NCBI RefSeq assembly: GCF_900100845.1
Contig: NZ_FNFP01000004.1
Location: forward strand, 62,001-126,000
From: Natronincola ferrireducens
Lineage (GTDB): Bacteria > Bacillota > Clostridia > Peptostreptococcales > Natronincolaceae
Direction: 5' to 3'
Length of the DNA stretch: 64,000 nucleotides
Position numbers and translations under genes: made by a program
The notes under the pieces: generated by a model
Database searches by the model: none
What the model was told of the DNA's origin: nothing
Seen by the model: the letters and a program-made list of their open reading frames with translations, nothing else
Part shown: one piece after another, positions 28,541 through 37,990 of the stretch
Layout of the letters: each line of letters opens with the position of its first letter
Numbering within the stretch: the stretch's first letter is position 1

Positions 28541-29842
28541 ATGAAAAAGGTAAAAGTAGCATTATTAGGAATTGGAACCGTGGGTGGTGGTGTATGGGAA
28601 ATACTACACACAAATAGAGAGGAAATTTTAAAAAACTGTGGCTATGAAATAGAAGTAGAAAAAATTTTAGTAAAGGATGTAACAAAGAAACGAAATACAG
28701 ATATTCCTCAACATCTGTTTACTTCCAATATAGAAGACATTTTAAACAATAAAGAAATTGAAATGGTTGTGGAGGTAATGGGGGGGATAGAACCAGCTAA
28801 GGAGTACATACTGAGATCCATTAAAGAAGGAAAGCATATTGTGACAGCCAACAAAGCTCTTCTTGCTAACCATGGTGAAGAAATTATGAAGACAGCAAGA
28901 GAAGAAGGAGTAAAGGTCTACTATGAAGCCAGTGTAGGGGGAGGAATCCCTATCATTCATGCTATGAAGGAGAGCTTAGGTGGTAATAAAATTCAGGAAG
29001 TTAAGGGTATTCTCAACGGTACCACCAATTATATTTTAACAAAAATGACTCAGGAGAAGGTGGATTTTCCTACTGTATTAAAGGAAGCTCAGGATAAGGG
29101 TTATGCAGAGGCAGATCCTACGGCAGATGTTGAGGGCTTTGATGCTGCCCATAAACTGACGATACTATCGTCTTTAGCCTTTGGTATCTCCACTAAATTC
29201 CATGAGGTTCATAGGGAAGGTATTTCTAAAATAACACCTATTGATATTGAATATGCAAAGGAGTTAGGTTATGTTATAAAGCTTTTAGCTATAGGTAAGG
29301 AAAAGGAAGGGGTCATAGAGCTAAGGGTTCACCCCACCTTTGTCCCTAAGTACCATCCTTTGGCCTCTGTTAATGATTCCTTCAATGCTGTATTTGTAAA
29401 AGGAAATGCGGTAGGAGAGTTAATGTTTTATGGTCGTGGAGCTGGAGATTTACCTACTGGTAGTGCTGTAGTAGGAGATATGATGGCAATTTTAAAGGCA
29501 CAGGGCAATGTAGCAGTTGAGGTTCTTGATAATTATTCTGTAGAGAAAATAGTGAAGCCCATTAGTGAAACGGAAGCTGAGTACTATGTAAGATTAATTG
29601 TTAAGGATAAACCAGGAGTACTAGGTAAAATCGCTAGTCTGTTTGGAGAAAGCAACGTAAGTTTATCCTCTGTTATACAAAAAGGAGAAGGAGATCCCTC
29701 TGTATCCCTAGTATTCCTTACTCACTATGCTAAGGAAGGAAATGTACAGGAGGCTATAAAGAAAATTATTGCTATCGAAGAAGTAGTAGAGCTAGCCAAT
29801 CTAATTCCAGTAGAAAATGGCCAAAAAGTAAAGGAGGTATAA
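28541..29842 (+). CDS. hom: homoserine dehydrogenase
   Basis: 433 residues in the standard three-domain order: an NAD(P)-binding domain starting VALLGIGTVGGGVWE, a catalytic domain (about 137-315, with ILNGTTNYILTKM and YAEADPTADVEGFDAAHKLTIL) and a C-terminal ACT domain (about 350-425, KDKPGVLGKIASLFGESNVSLSSV) for feedback control by threonine. It reduces aspartate semialdehyde to homoserine. AAAGGGGG precedes the ATG. It ends two bases before thrC, so translation is coupled. Confidence 0.97.
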   Translation: MKKVKVALLGIGTVGGGVWEILHTNREEILKNCGYEIEVEKILVKDVTKKRNTDIPQHLFTSNIEDILNNKEIEMVVEVMGGIEPAKEYILRSIKEGKHIVTANKALLANHGEEIMKTAREEGVKVYYEASVGGGIPIIHAMKESLGGNKIQEVKGILNGTTNYILTKMTQEKVDFPTVLKEAQDKGYAEADPTADVEGFDAAHKLTILSSLAFGISTKFHEVHREGISKITPIDIEYAKELGYVIKLLAIGKEKEGVIELRVHPTFVPKYHPLASVNDSFNAVFVKGNAVGELMFYGRGAGDLPTGSAVVGDMMAILKAQGNVAVEVLDNYSVEKIVKPISETEAEYYVRLIVKDKPGVLGKIASLFGESNVSLSSVIQKGEGDPSVSLVFLTHYAKEGNVQEAIKKIIAIEEVVELANLIPVENGQKVKEV

Positions 29843-29844
29843 AT

Positions 29845-30915
29845 ATGTGGAATGGTATCATAGCAAAATACAAGGATTTTTTTGATATAAAAGATGAAGA
29901 AAAAATTATCACCCTCAATGAAGGAAACACCCCCCTTATTCCAGCAAAAAATATTGGAGAAATGCTGGGGGGAATCAACCTTTACTTAAAATATGAAGGC
30001 TTAAATACCACGGGTTCCTTTAAAGATAGAGGAATGACAATGGCGGTAACAAAGGCAGTCCAAGAAGGAAGCAGGGCTATTATCTGCGCTTCTACTGGTA
30101 ATACATCTGCTTCAGCTGCAGCCTATGCAGCGAAGGCAGGGTTAAAGTGTTATGTTCTCATCCCCAATAATAAGATAGCATTGGGAAAATTAGCTCAAGC
30201 TATTCTCTATGGGGCAGAGGTGATCCCTGTAGAAGGGAACTTTGACGATGCTCTAAGAATTGTAAGAGAAATAGCTGCGGAGGGTAAGGTTACCCTAGTA
30301 AACTCCATCAACCCCTATAGATTATTAGGTCAAAGATCGGGAGCTTACGAGGTATGTGATCAACTGGAAGGAAAGATTGATTATCTATCTATTCCTGTAG
30401 GAAACGCTGGCAACATTTCTGCATATTGGGCTGGATTCAAAGACTACCACAAGGCTGGTAAACTTGAAAAACTTCCAGTCATGCTAGGGTTTCAAGCAGA
30501 GGGAGCAGCACCTATCGTAGAAGACAGAATATTTGAAGAACCTGAAACCGTGGCCACTGCTATTAGAATAGGTAATCCTGCCAGCTGGGACAAGGCAGTA
30601 GCAGCTAGAGATGAATCAAAGGGTTTAATTCAGAAGGTAACAGATATAGAAATATTAGAGGCTCAAAAACTATTGGCATCTAGAGAAGGAATATTTGTAG
30701 AGCCAGCCTCTGCTGCCAGCATTGCAGGAGTTATGAAGTTAAGCAAGGAAGGCTATTTACAAAAGGGAAAAAATATTGTGGCGGTATTGACAGGTAATGG
30801 ATTAAAGGATCCTTCGGTAGTATCTCCTGAGAAACATATAAAAACCTATGGTGTAAAAACAGAGGAGATTAAAACCTTGATTTACAGAAGTCTAGGAAGT
30901 GACCAAAATGATTAG
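29845..30915 (+). CDS. thrC: threonine synthase
   Basis: 356 residues, the short bacterial form. A PLP enzyme that converts O-phosphohomoserine to threonine. The PLP-binding lysine is Lys60 in GSFKDRGM. Further landmarks are the substrate loop [18 protein letters not shown] and the phosphate-binding VGNAGN. The start follows AAAGGAGG. It overlaps thrB by eight bases at its 3' end. Gene order pheB-hom-thrC-thrB is a common threonine operon in clostridia and bacilli. Confidence 0.97.
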   Translation: MWNGIIAKYKDFFDIKDEEKIITLNEGNTPLIPAKNIGEMLGGINLYLKYEGLNTTGSFKDRGMTMAVTKAVQEGSRAIICASTGNTSASAAAYAAKAGLKCYVLIPNNKIALGKLAQAILYGAEVIPVEGNFDDALRIVREIAAEGKVTLVNSINPYRLLGQRSGAYEVCDQLEGKIDYLSIPVGNAGNISAYWAGFKDYHKAGKLEKLPVMLGFQAEGAAPIVEDRIFEEPETVATAIRIGNPASWDKAVAARDESKGLIQKVTDIEILEAQKLLASREGIFVEPASAASIAGVMKLSKEGYLQKGKNIVAVLTGNGLKDPSVVSPEKHIKTYGVKTEEIKTLIYRSLGSDQND

Positions 30916-31801
30916 AGTAAAGGTTCCTGCAACCACTGCTAATATTGGACCGGGCTTTGATTGTCTAGGTATAGCCCTATCCCTATATAACGAGATTGAA
31001 GTTGAAGAAATAGATAACGGTCTTATTATTGATATAGAAGGCAGAGATGAAGAAAAGATAGAAAAAAATGAGAATAATCTAGTTTACCAAAGTATGCTTA
31101 AGACTTTTCAGCGAATAGGATATCAACCAAAGGGTATAAAAATCAAACAGTATAATAGAATCCCCATTGCTAGAGGACTAGGAAGCAGTGCTGCATGTAT
31201 AGTAGGAGGTGTTATGGCAGCCAATGGATTATGTGGCAAGCCCCTCTCTACAGAAGAGATGTTGGAATTGGCGGTAGAGATAGAGGGTCATCCAGATAAT
31301 GTAACGCCTGCTTTAGTAGGAGGTGTTGTAGTATCCTGCAAGGATGAAGGTCAAACCACCTACATAAGATTTGATGTCCATGAAGCTTTGAAATTTATTG
31401 TAGCAATTCCTGAAGTGGAGTTAAGTACAAAGGCATCTAGGGGTGTTTTACCAGAAACAATAGCTTTTCAAGATGCCGTTATGAATGTAGGCAAATCTTC
31501 ATTGCTGGTGGCGGCATTGATGTCAGGGGAATTGGAGAAACTAAGCTTCGCCTTGAAGGATCGTCTTCATCAGCCCTATAGGATTAAATTAATGGACTCC
31601 TTGGAAAATATTTTTACTAGAGGAGAAGATTTAGGATTAAATCAGTTGTTTCTAAGTGGAGCAGGCCCCTCCATTATCTATTTAACATGGGGTGAAGAAG
31701 CAGAAAAAGAAAAAAAGTTTTACCATATAATTAAGGAAGCACCTGAAGAGTGGACTTTTCAAGTGCTAGCAGGTGATAACAAAGGGACTAGCATTAGCTA
31801 G
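30908..31801 (+). CDS. thrB: homoserine kinase
   Basis: 297 residues from ATG 30908, giving the usual N-terminus [24 protein letters not shown] 30899 is the alternative. It is a GHMP kinase: the ATP loop is [16 protein letters not shown] and the C-terminal motif is LSGAGPSI. It phosphorylates homoserine to supply threonine synthase. The start codon lies inside the end of thrC. The gene's stop codon sits in the loop side of the operon terminator (31782-31807). Confidence 0.97.
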   Translation: MIRVKVPATTANIGPGFDCLGIALSLYNEIEVEEIDNGLIIDIEGRDEEKIEKNENNLVYQSMLKTFQRIGYQPKGIKIKQYNRIPIARGLGSSAACIVGGVMAANGLCGKPLSTEEMLELAVEIEGHPDNVTPALVGGVVVSCKDEGQTTYIRFDVHEALKFIVAIPEVELSTKASRGVLPETIAFQDAVMNVGKSSLLVAALMSGELEKLSFALKDRLHQPYRIKLMDSLENIFTRGEDLGLNQLFLSGAGPSIIYLTWGEEAEKEKKFYHIIKEAPEEWTFQVLAGDNKGTSIS

Positions 31802-31807
31802 TCCCTT
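31782..31807 (+). terminator. terminator of the threonine operon
   Basis: AAGGGACTAGC (31782-31792), loop ATTA, GCTAGTCCCTT (31797-31807): a perfect 11-base stem overlapping the last codons of thrB, followed by CTTAAAG. Confidence 0.88.
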
Positions 31808-31816
31808 CTTAAAGAA

Positions 31817-31985
31817 TTATATTGTAAAATTGTTGATATTTTCATTAAGTTTTTTAGCCAATCCATTTGAAGCACTTGATGGGTTGGCTAGTTTTGCTAT
31901 AGCACTGGGGATCTGTGTAGCTCTTGGGAAGTAGCAGCAGCTTCCTCTGAAACCACCAGCTATTTTCAATAACGACTACAATGTT
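31817..31985 (-). pseudogene. decayed C-terminal end of a methyl-accepting chemotaxis protein
   Basis: On the minus strand, one frame reads VVSEEAAATSQEL, the conserved chemoreceptor signalling motif, before a stop near 31897. A second frame then continues IAKLANPSSASNGLAKKLNENINNFTI to a stop at 31817, resembling the usual chemoreceptor tail. Upstream of the motif another frame gives IENS. The pieces are in the right order but need at least one frameshift, and no longer gene precedes them. I read it as the remnant of a deleted receptor gene. The assignment rests on short matches. Confidence 0.5.
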
Positions 31986-32092
31986 ATTTTACAATAAAAT
32001 CACCTAACTTTGTAATAAAGTAAACACCTTCGATTAATTTAAGGACATATAGGAAAAACTATCAACAAATAATAAGCAAAGAGGGTGAAAAA

Positions 32093-33394
32093 TTGGTAAA
32101 AAACATATATTTTTCAATAATTATTCTATTACTAGTAATTGGAATTATAGTGGGATGTACTATAAATAAAGAAGGACAAGAAAACAATCAAAATCTTTTA
32201 AGGGTAGAGGAAATAGAGGGATTCTCTACAGTAAATGGCTATAAGGTGGAGGATGGGAAATTCTATTTTACAGGTATAAAGGATAGGGATTGGTACTTTT
32301 ATAGCCTTGACGTAACAACCCATGAAATTACCAGAAAGCATCATGATGCTGCAAACTATGATTTATACATTCCCTTTGATGAAGGCAATGCTGTATATAT
32401 TGACTTAGAGGGGCAGCTTTTCTATAGGATAGGGAATGAGGAAAAGAAAATAGATGAAGGGATTAGAGGCACCCATCGACCTAATCTACTAATATCACCT
32501 CAGCAGAATGCTATCCTCTATACCAAGGGACCCGAAGAAGACGCGGATCTATATTTATATTATTTTCAAGAGGCAAAGCCCATTTTAATAAAAGAAGGCA
32601 TTTCAAAAGAAGCCTTTAGAACCTTTTCCTTTACAACCCAGTGGAGCAGAAAGGAAAATTATTTTATCTATCATAATCAAGAAATATATGATAACAGAGG
32701 ACGACTCTACAGCACTGTGGATGCTACCATAACAAAGTGGTCCCCTGATGATAAATATCTTGTGTTTATCAAAATGCCAGATAAAGGAGAAAAAATAGTG
32801 ATTGGCGGTTGGGAGACCTACATAGGAAAAGAACTTCTACTCTTTATTGTAGAAGAGAAGAAAACAAAAAAAATCTATGAAAATCCTAAGGGATTAATTG
32901 ATCCTATTGATAGTATTCAGTGGAGTAAGGATGGATCGACATTAGGTATGTCCATAGGGGAAATCATAAAATTCACCTATGGGGAGCTGGAAAAAATGAA
33001 TTATGAAAAGGTTTTTGTCTATGATATCCATAGTGGAGAGGGGGTAGAAGTAGAGGAGGTTTTCTATAACTATTATGAAATTCTATTTGACAATTACCTT
33101 TATGGTAGTAGCTTGGGAAAACGAGATGTCCTGGAGCTTATAGCTGTATATGGAGAAGATAGAAAAAAGTATGAGAATCCTGTAATTTTAAATAGTCAAG
33201 ATATGTTTGTTATATCCCATGCAACAGAAGGATATTTGGTAGATGGAGGGAATTTAATGATGGTAAATCCGGAGGGGAATGAGGAAAAAATCGCCACCCT
33301 ACCTTGGAAAATTAAGGAAGTTTACTTTGACATTACCACCATGACCTTTATTATTATCAATAATGAGATGGAAATATATACTTTAAAACGATAG
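32093..33394 (+). CDS. putative lipoprotein with beta-propeller repeats
   Basis: 433 residues from TTG 32093 after GAGGGTG. The N-terminus is a lipoprotein signal: positive start, hydrophobic IIILLLVIGIIV and lipobox IVGC. The mature part has repeated blade-like segments such as WSPDDKYLVFIKM and WSKDGSTLGMSIG, resembling PD40/TolB-type WD repeats, and DLYLYYFQEAKPILIKEG. It should be anchored on the outer face of the membrane. I do not recognise an exact family and the role is unknown. It is 14 bases upstream of two YdcZ-type membrane proteins, so all three probably form an operon. Confidence 0.75.
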   Translation: MVKNIYFSIIILLLVIGIIVGCTINKEGQENNQNLLRVEEIEGFSTVNGYKVEDGKFYFTGIKDRDWYFYSLDVTTHEITRKHHDAANYDLYIPFDEGNAVYIDLEGQLFYRIGNEEKKIDEGIRGTHRPNLLISPQQNAILYTKGPEEDADLYLYYFQEAKPILIKEGISKEAFRTFSFTTQWSRKENYFIYHNQEIYDNRGRLYSTVDATITKWSPDDKYLVFIKMPDKGEKIVIGGWETYIGKELLLFIVEEKKTKKIYENPKGLIDPIDSIQWSKDGSTLGMSIGEIIKFTYGELEKMNYEKVFVYDIHSGEGVEVEEVFYNYYEILFDNYLYGSSLGKRDVLELIAVYGEDRKKYENPVILNSQDMFVISHATEGYLVDGGNLMMVNPEGNEEKIATLPWKIKEVYFDITTMTFIIINNEMEIYTLKR

Positions 33395-33408
33395 AAAAGG
33401 AGGAAACA

Positions 33409-33834
33409 ATGAAGACTAGTTTTATGTCGGTGGCTACAGGAGCTTTAATTGCAATAATGATCCATATGAATGGCACCCTTGGAAATTATACAAACGTTTA
33501 TTTTAGCTGTTTTATCGTTCATCTCCTTGCCACTTTAGGAGGAGGTATTTTGATTTTATTCATGAAGGCAGGAGGCGATAGAAGGATACAATACCCTTTT
33601 TATTATTATTTAGGAGGTATCTTGGGGGCAATTATTATTATATTAAATAACTTTAGCTTCAAGGGGTTAGGGGTATCCATAACAGCGGCATTAGTATTTT
33701 TTGGACAAATTATGATGTCCATTCTAGTGGATAGCTTCGGTCTATTGCAGATGGAGAAGATTCCCTTTAACAAAAGGAAATTACCAGGGATTTTCCTTGT
33801 CGCCGCAGGTGTACTTGTAATAATGTGGACATAG
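33409..33834 (+). CDS. small DMT-superfamily membrane protein (YdcZ/DUF606 type), first of a pair
   Basis: 141 residues with about five hydrophobic segments, the size and pattern of the YdcZ half-transporters: MNGTLGNYTNVYFSCFIVHL near the start and FFGQIMMSILVDSFGL before the last segment. AAAGGAGG precedes the ATG. The neighbouring gene encodes the same type of protein, and such pairs are thought to form heterodimeric drug/metabolite transporters. The substrate is unknown. This first copy keeps the loop GLLQMEKIPFNKRKLPG, found in the family before the last helix. Confidence 0.82.
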   Translation: MKTSFMSVATGALIAIMIHMNGTLGNYTNVYFSCFIVHLLATLGGGILILFMKAGGDRRIQYPFYYYLGGILGAIIIILNNFSFKGLGVSITAALVFFGQIMMSILVDSFGLLQMEKIPFNKRKLPGIFLVAAGVLVIMWT

Positions 33835-33844
33835 GAGGAGGAAA

Positions 33845-34303
33845 ATGGGATTACTATTTGCTTTAGCAGCTTTTACTGCAGGGGGACTTATCGTGATTTC
33901 TTCTGTGTTAAATGCACAAATTGCCAAGAAGATAGGGATTTATAAATCTGCCTTTATCAATAATTCTTTGGCTATGATGACAGCCCTTCTATTAACAATG
34001 ATATTTTATGCAGATTTAGGTGGGGAAGTGCAGGGGATGGGGGAGGCACCCCTATGGAGTTTTTTTGGAGGCATACTGACGGTGGCCATAGTAATTATGA
34101 GTAATATTATCATACCTAAAATTCCTGTAGTCTATACGGTATTATTAATATTTACTGGACAGTTTGTGATGGGAACAGTGATCGATACCCTCAACACTAT
34201 TCCACTTTATACAAATAAACTATTGGGATTTCTCTTAATTATAAGCGGCTTGGTTTTTAATATTTATATTGATAATAGAGAGGGAAGTAGAAGTATAGAA
34301 TGA
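33845..34303 (+). CDS. small DMT-superfamily membrane protein (YdcZ/DUF606 type), second of a pair
   Basis: 152 residues, hydrophobic, the partner of the protein at 33409-33834. It begins MGLLFALAAFTAGGLIVISSVLNAQIAKKIG, a typical start for this family, and carries FTGQFVMGTVIDTLNTIPLYTNKLLG, equivalent to the last loop of its partner. The start lies 10 bases after the partner's stop with AGGAGGAAA between them, so the two are translated together. It ends with a short charged tail. A heterodimeric exporter or importer of a small metabolite is the likely role. Confidence 0.82.
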   Translation: MGLLFALAAFTAGGLIVISSVLNAQIAKKIGIYKSAFINNSLAMMTALLLTMIFYADLGGEVQGMGEAPLWSFFGGILTVAIVIMSNIIIPKIPVVYTVLLIFTGQFVMGTVIDTLNTIPLYTNKLLGFLLIISGLVFNIYIDNREGSRSIE

Positions 34304-34320
34304 CATCTAATTAAGGTAAC

Positions 34321-34345
34321 GTCTTAGCAATACATTGCAAAAAAG
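34321..34345 (+). repeat. copy A of a CTTAGCAATACAT intergenic motif
   Basis: GTCTTAGCAATACATTGCAA, 90 bases upstream of the ligase-like gene. It matches copy C at 60917-60933 (GTCTTAGCAATACATCGA) and, less well, copy B at 40511-40530. No clear stem is seen at this copy. Confidence 0.4.
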
Positions 34346-34434
34346 ATTTATAAAGTTAAAAAAACTTGTGTAGGAGACTAACAATGGGGTAATTATTATA
34401 AAGAGCTTTACAACGAGATTGAGGTGAATAAACA

Positions 34435-35754
34435 ATGGATCAAGATCAGCAGGCAAATAGAATTATTGAATTTATAAAGGGAGGAGAAAAACCCAAAAGG
34501 GATTTCAAAATAGGTGTAGAACTGGAGCATATCGTCGTAAGAAAAGAGGATTTTCAGTCGATTACCTATTATGAGGAGAAGGGTATCGAAAGCATTTTGA
34601 AAAACCTTATCCCACAGGGTTATAAACCCAACTATGAAGGAGACTATGTTATAGGGCTGGAGGGAAAAGATGAAGTTATTACTTTAGAGCCTGGAGGTCA
34701 ACTGGAGATTAGCATAAGGCCCTGTAGTACGATTAAAGAAGTAGAAGATATTTATCTAGCTTTTTTAAAAAAAATCATCCCTATTCTTGAGAAGGAGAAT
34801 CAGCTTTTAATGGCAATAGGCTATCATCCTAAAACCTCTATTAAGGATATACCATTTAATCCAAAAGGACGCTATAAACATATGGCCGACTACCTTATTA
34901 CAAAAGGAAAATATGCCCACAATATGATGAAGGGTACAGCATCTCTACAGGTGGTTATTGACTATGAAAACCAAGAGGATTTTATGAAGAAGTTTAGGGT
35001 AGCTAATTTCCTTTCTCCTTTATTTCACTTAATTACCGACAATGCCCCTATTTTTGAAGGAAAAGTGTATCAAGACAACAGTGTCCGAAGCACTATATGG
35101 GAAAATATGGACAAAGATCGAAGTGGTATTGTACCAGGGGCGTTACAAGAGGACTTTGGTTATAAAGCCTATGCCCAATATATATTAAACACACCACCTA
35201 TTTTTATTATAAAAAATGGAGAAGTAATTACTACACATAACAAAAAGACTAAGGAGCTTATAGACTTTTATAGGGCCACCGATGAAGAAATAGATCATAT
35301 TTTATCTATGGTTTTTCCTGATGTAAGGGCAAGACAATACATTGAAATTCGAATGGGGGACACACTTCCCTATCCCTTAAGCATGGCCTATGTTGCTTTA
35401 ATTAAAGGTATTTTTTATAATGATGTAGCACTAGCCTATCTTTATGAAATGGCAAAGGGAACAGAGGAAGAAAAGGTTTATCGTGCTAAAGAAAATATAG
35501 GAAAAAAGGGATTTGAAGGTAGCTTTAAGTGTAAAACCGCGGGAGATTTCATTCCTATTTTATTTGATTTGGCCAGAAAGGGTTTGGATCAGGAGGAGAG
35601 AAAATATTTAGAAGGTTTAGAAGCCTTGGCCTTAAAACATGCAAATCCAGCTCAGGTGTTGAAGGCTAGGATAGCATCTGTGGGAGATGAAGCCTTAGGG
35701 TGGTGCTCCCTCAATAAATATGGGAGGGGAATAGATAGTGACTCTAAAAAATAG
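34435..35754 (+). CDS. glutamate-cysteine ligase family protein (GCS2-like)
   Basis: 439 residues of the plant/EgtA-type glutamate-cysteine ligase superfamily. The ATP/metal site starts FKIGVELEHIVV, and ITLEPGGQLEISIRPCSTI is the conserved substrate-binding strand. YLEIR-like residues appear later as QYIEIRMGDTLPYP. The family joins the gamma-carboxyl of glutamate to an amine, most often of cysteine, with ATP. It overlaps the next gene, an ATP-grasp ligase, by 17 bases. The pair looks like a two-step pathway: first a gamma-glutamyl bond, then a second amide bond. Classical glutathione synthetase is absent. Product unknown; gamma-glutamylcysteine is the leading guess for this step. Confidence 0.85.
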   Translation: MDQDQQANRIIEFIKGGEKPKRDFKIGVELEHIVVRKEDFQSITYYEEKGIESILKNLIPQGYKPNYEGDYVIGLEGKDEVITLEPGGQLEISIRPCSTIKEVEDIYLAFLKKIIPILEKENQLLMAIGYHPKTSIKDIPFNPKGRYKHMADYLITKGKYAHNMMKGTASLQVVIDYENQEDFMKKFRVANFLSPLFHLITDNAPIFEGKVYQDNSVRSTIWENMDKDRSGIVPGALQEDFGYKAYAQYILNTPPIFIIKNGEVITTHNKKTKELIDFYRATDEEIDHILSMVFPDVRARQYIEIRMGDTLPYPLSMAYVALIKGIFYNDVALAYLYEMAKGTEEEKVYRAKENIGKKGFEGSFKCKTAGDFIPILFDLARKGLDQEERKYLEGLEALALKHANPAQVLKARIASVGDEALGWCSLNKYGRGIDSDSKK

Positions 35755-37072
35755 AATATTTCTCCAATATCGTGGAAACGTATTAAAAAACAAAGAAGCT
35801 TATCTAGAGGAATATAAGAGGGTTTTAAAGACAGTGGAGAAGTCACCTGCCCAGTATAAAGGTAAGCCTATTGAGTTTTTATATCACCCCATGTTTTTAA
35901 GTGTTGATGACTTTAAAAAATTTGAACATTTAACGGAACAGTTGATGGGTATTTTACGTAAGGTAATTGATAGATATTTACAGGATGAGGAATTTCGAAA
36001 ACATTTTGGTTTTTCACAACTATTGGAAGAGCTGATTGTTAAGGATCCAGGATACAGTATTCCTGCTCCTATGGGAAGGTTTGATATTTTTTATCATGAT
36101 GACGGTGACTTTCAGTTTTGCGAACTAAATGCTGATGGGTCCTCAGGAATGGTGGAGGCTAGAGAACTACAAAATATTTTTCAACATTCCTTAGCCATTA
36201 AAGAGCTAGAAAAAGATTATCGTTTCACAATCTTTGAAGTTTTCTACACATGGGTAGATGCCCTTCTTAAAAATTATCAGGAATTTAGTGGGTCCCAAGA
36301 AAAACCTAAGGTGGCTATTGTTGACTGGTTTTCTTCAGAAGTTCCTTCTGAATTTATAGAATTTCAAAAGGTATTTGAAGAAAGGGGATGCCCTACTGTT
36401 GTTGCTGATATTAGGGATTTAACCTATAGGAAAGGTAAACTATACTATGAGGAATTTCAAATAGATTGCATTTATCGAAGGGCAGTAACATGGGAAATTA
36501 TTGATAATAATAAAGAAGTAAAGGACTTTATCGATGCCTATATGGAGGGGGCTGTATGTGTAGTTGGACCTATACGCTCTCAAATTATTCATAATAAAAA
36601 TATCTTTAGCATTTTGCATGATTCTATGAAAACCCCCTTCCTTACAGAGGAGGAAAGACGATTTGTAGAAAAGCATATTCCCTATACCACCATCTTTGAT
36701 ACCAATAATGAAGAGTTGGTGGATTTCACCATTAAAAATAAGGACCAACTGGTATTAAAGCCTATGGACAAGTATGCTTCCTATGGTGTTTATATCGGCA
36801 GGGATTTCACTGCTAAGGAGTGGAAGAATATTATTGATAGCCAGGCCCAAAAAAATTATCTATTACAGCAATTTTGTCGTGTGCCTAAATTACCAATGGC
36901 TATGTTTGCTGAGAATGACGTGGATTTTGTGGAAAACAACTATATTATAGGATTATTTATGTACAACCAAAAGCTGCAGGGGATTTATACCCGCACAGGT
37001 AGATGCAATATTATCGGAAGTGTTGTAGAATGCTTTACTGTCCCCAACTTTATCGTAGAAGAAAAACTCTAG
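35738..37072 (+). CDS. glutathionylspermidine synthase-like ATP-grasp enzyme
   Basis: 444 residues from GTG 35738, eight bases after GGGAGGGG. Features of the glutathionylspermidine-synthase / circularly permuted ATP-grasp group are IPAPMGRFDIFYHDDGDFQFCELNADGSSGMVEA, VLKPMDKYASYGVYIGRDF (ATP-binding lysine and glycine loop) and a C-terminal GIYTRTGRCNIIGS. There is no amidase domain, unlike the E. coli enzyme. It would form an amide bond on the product of the overlapping ligase. The acceptor (glycine, polyamine or other) cannot be told. A terminator follows at once, so the pair is the end of its transcript. Confidence 0.8.
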   Translation: MTLKNRIFLQYRGNVLKNKEAYLEEYKRVLKTVEKSPAQYKGKPIEFLYHPMFLSVDDFKKFEHLTEQLMGILRKVIDRYLQDEEFRKHFGFSQLLEELIVKDPGYSIPAPMGRFDIFYHDDGDFQFCELNADGSSGMVEARELQNIFQHSLAIKELEKDYRFTIFEVFYTWVDALLKNYQEFSGSQEKPKVAIVDWFSSEVPSEFIEFQKVFEERGCPTVVADIRDLTYRKGKLYYEEFQIDCIYRRAVTWEIIDNNKEVKDFIDAYMEGAVCVVGPIRSQIIHNKNIFSILHDSMKTPFLTEEERRFVEKHIPYTTIFDTNNEELVDFTIKNKDQLVLKPMDKYASYGVYIGRDFTAKEWKNIIDSQAQKNYLLQQFCRVPKLPMAMFAENDVDFVENNYIIGLFMYNQKLQGIYTRTGRCNIIGSVVECFTVPNFIVEEKL

Positions 37073-37093
37073 ACATTAGGTTAGAGTTTTTTT
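37062..37093 (+). terminator. terminator after the ATP-grasp gene
   Basis: AAAAACTCTA (37062-37071) and TAGAGTTTTT (37082-37091), then more T. The stop codon TAG is in the left arm. Confidence 0.88.
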
Positions 37094-37135
37094 ATTGGGT
37101 CAATACTAGTAGGTAAGGAGGGATTTAAAGAGGAT

Positions 37136-37849
37136 ATGAAGGATTATATTTTGGTACTTGGAAGAATGGTTACAATTTTACCATTGTTATTGGTGATTAC
37201 AGTATATATTATGGGAAAAAGATCCATTGGAGAGCTTCCAGTTTTTGATTTTTTAATCATTATTACAATGGGCTCAGTGGTAGGAGCAGATATTGCAGAT
37301 CCTAATATACATCATGGACCCACCATCTTCGCCGTTATTTTTCTAGGTATTGTACAAAATCTTGTCAGTAGGTTGGTTTTGAAAAGTAGAAAAGTGGGAA
37401 GATTTATTACCTTTGAACCCACTCTAATTATGGAAAATGGTAGGTTTATTGTAAAAAATATAAAGGATATTAAATATTCTATTGATGAAGTACTGATGAT
37501 GCTTAGGGAAAAGGATATTTTTCATTTTCAAGAAGTACAATATGCTATTATAGAGTCAAATGGGAAATTAACTGTGTTAAAAAAAACCGACACCAAACCT
37601 TTAACACCGAAGGATATGGGAATGACTACTGAAGATGAGGAACTTCCAACGGTTGTTATTTTAGAGGGAAAGCTAGACAAAAAAAGCCTATTAAATATCA
37701 ATGAAACAGAAGAAAATATTATAAACCTGGTAAAACAGCAGGGCTATAAAAACCTATCGGATATTTTTCTTGCCACCTATACCAATAAAGAAGGTTTATC
37801 TATTTCTCCTTATAATTTGCAGCAACCTCCAACCCATATTGGCCATTAA
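37136..37849 (+). CDS. DUF421 (YetF-like) membrane protein
   Basis: 237 residues. Three N-terminal hydrophobic segments include the family motif MGKRSIGELPVFDFLIIITMGSVVGADIADP. A soluble domain follows (about 85-215) with LIMENGRFIVKNIKDIKYSIDEVLMMLREKDIFHFQEVQYAI, typical of YetF/YcaP proteins. The homologue YetF in Bacillus has been tied to spore germination membranes. The last about 20 residues (TNKEGLSISPYNLQQPPTHIGH) are a free tail. The function of this protein is otherwise unknown. It has its own upstream space with GAGGAT before the ATG. Confidence 0.9.
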   Translation: MKDYILVLGRMVTILPLLLVITVYIMGKRSIGELPVFDFLIIITMGSVVGADIADPNIHHGPTIFAVIFLGIVQNLVSRLVLKSRKVGRFITFEPTLIMENGRFIVKNIKDIKYSIDEVLMMLREKDIFHFQEVQYAIIESNGKLTVLKKTDTKPLTPKDMGMTTEDEELPTVVILEGKLDKKSLLNINETEENIINLVKQQGYKNLSDIFLATYTNKEGLSISPYNLQQPPTHIGH

Positions 37850-37990
37850 ATCTACATAGTTTTTTTCTGCATATTGGTGGAATTTATTTCCCAGCCAATA
37901 TTCGACTAAATTTTACGAATAATGATGGCAGGTTATTAGGGAATCATGTATAATAAATACAGAGGTAAATACTAAATGGGGGTGAATAAT

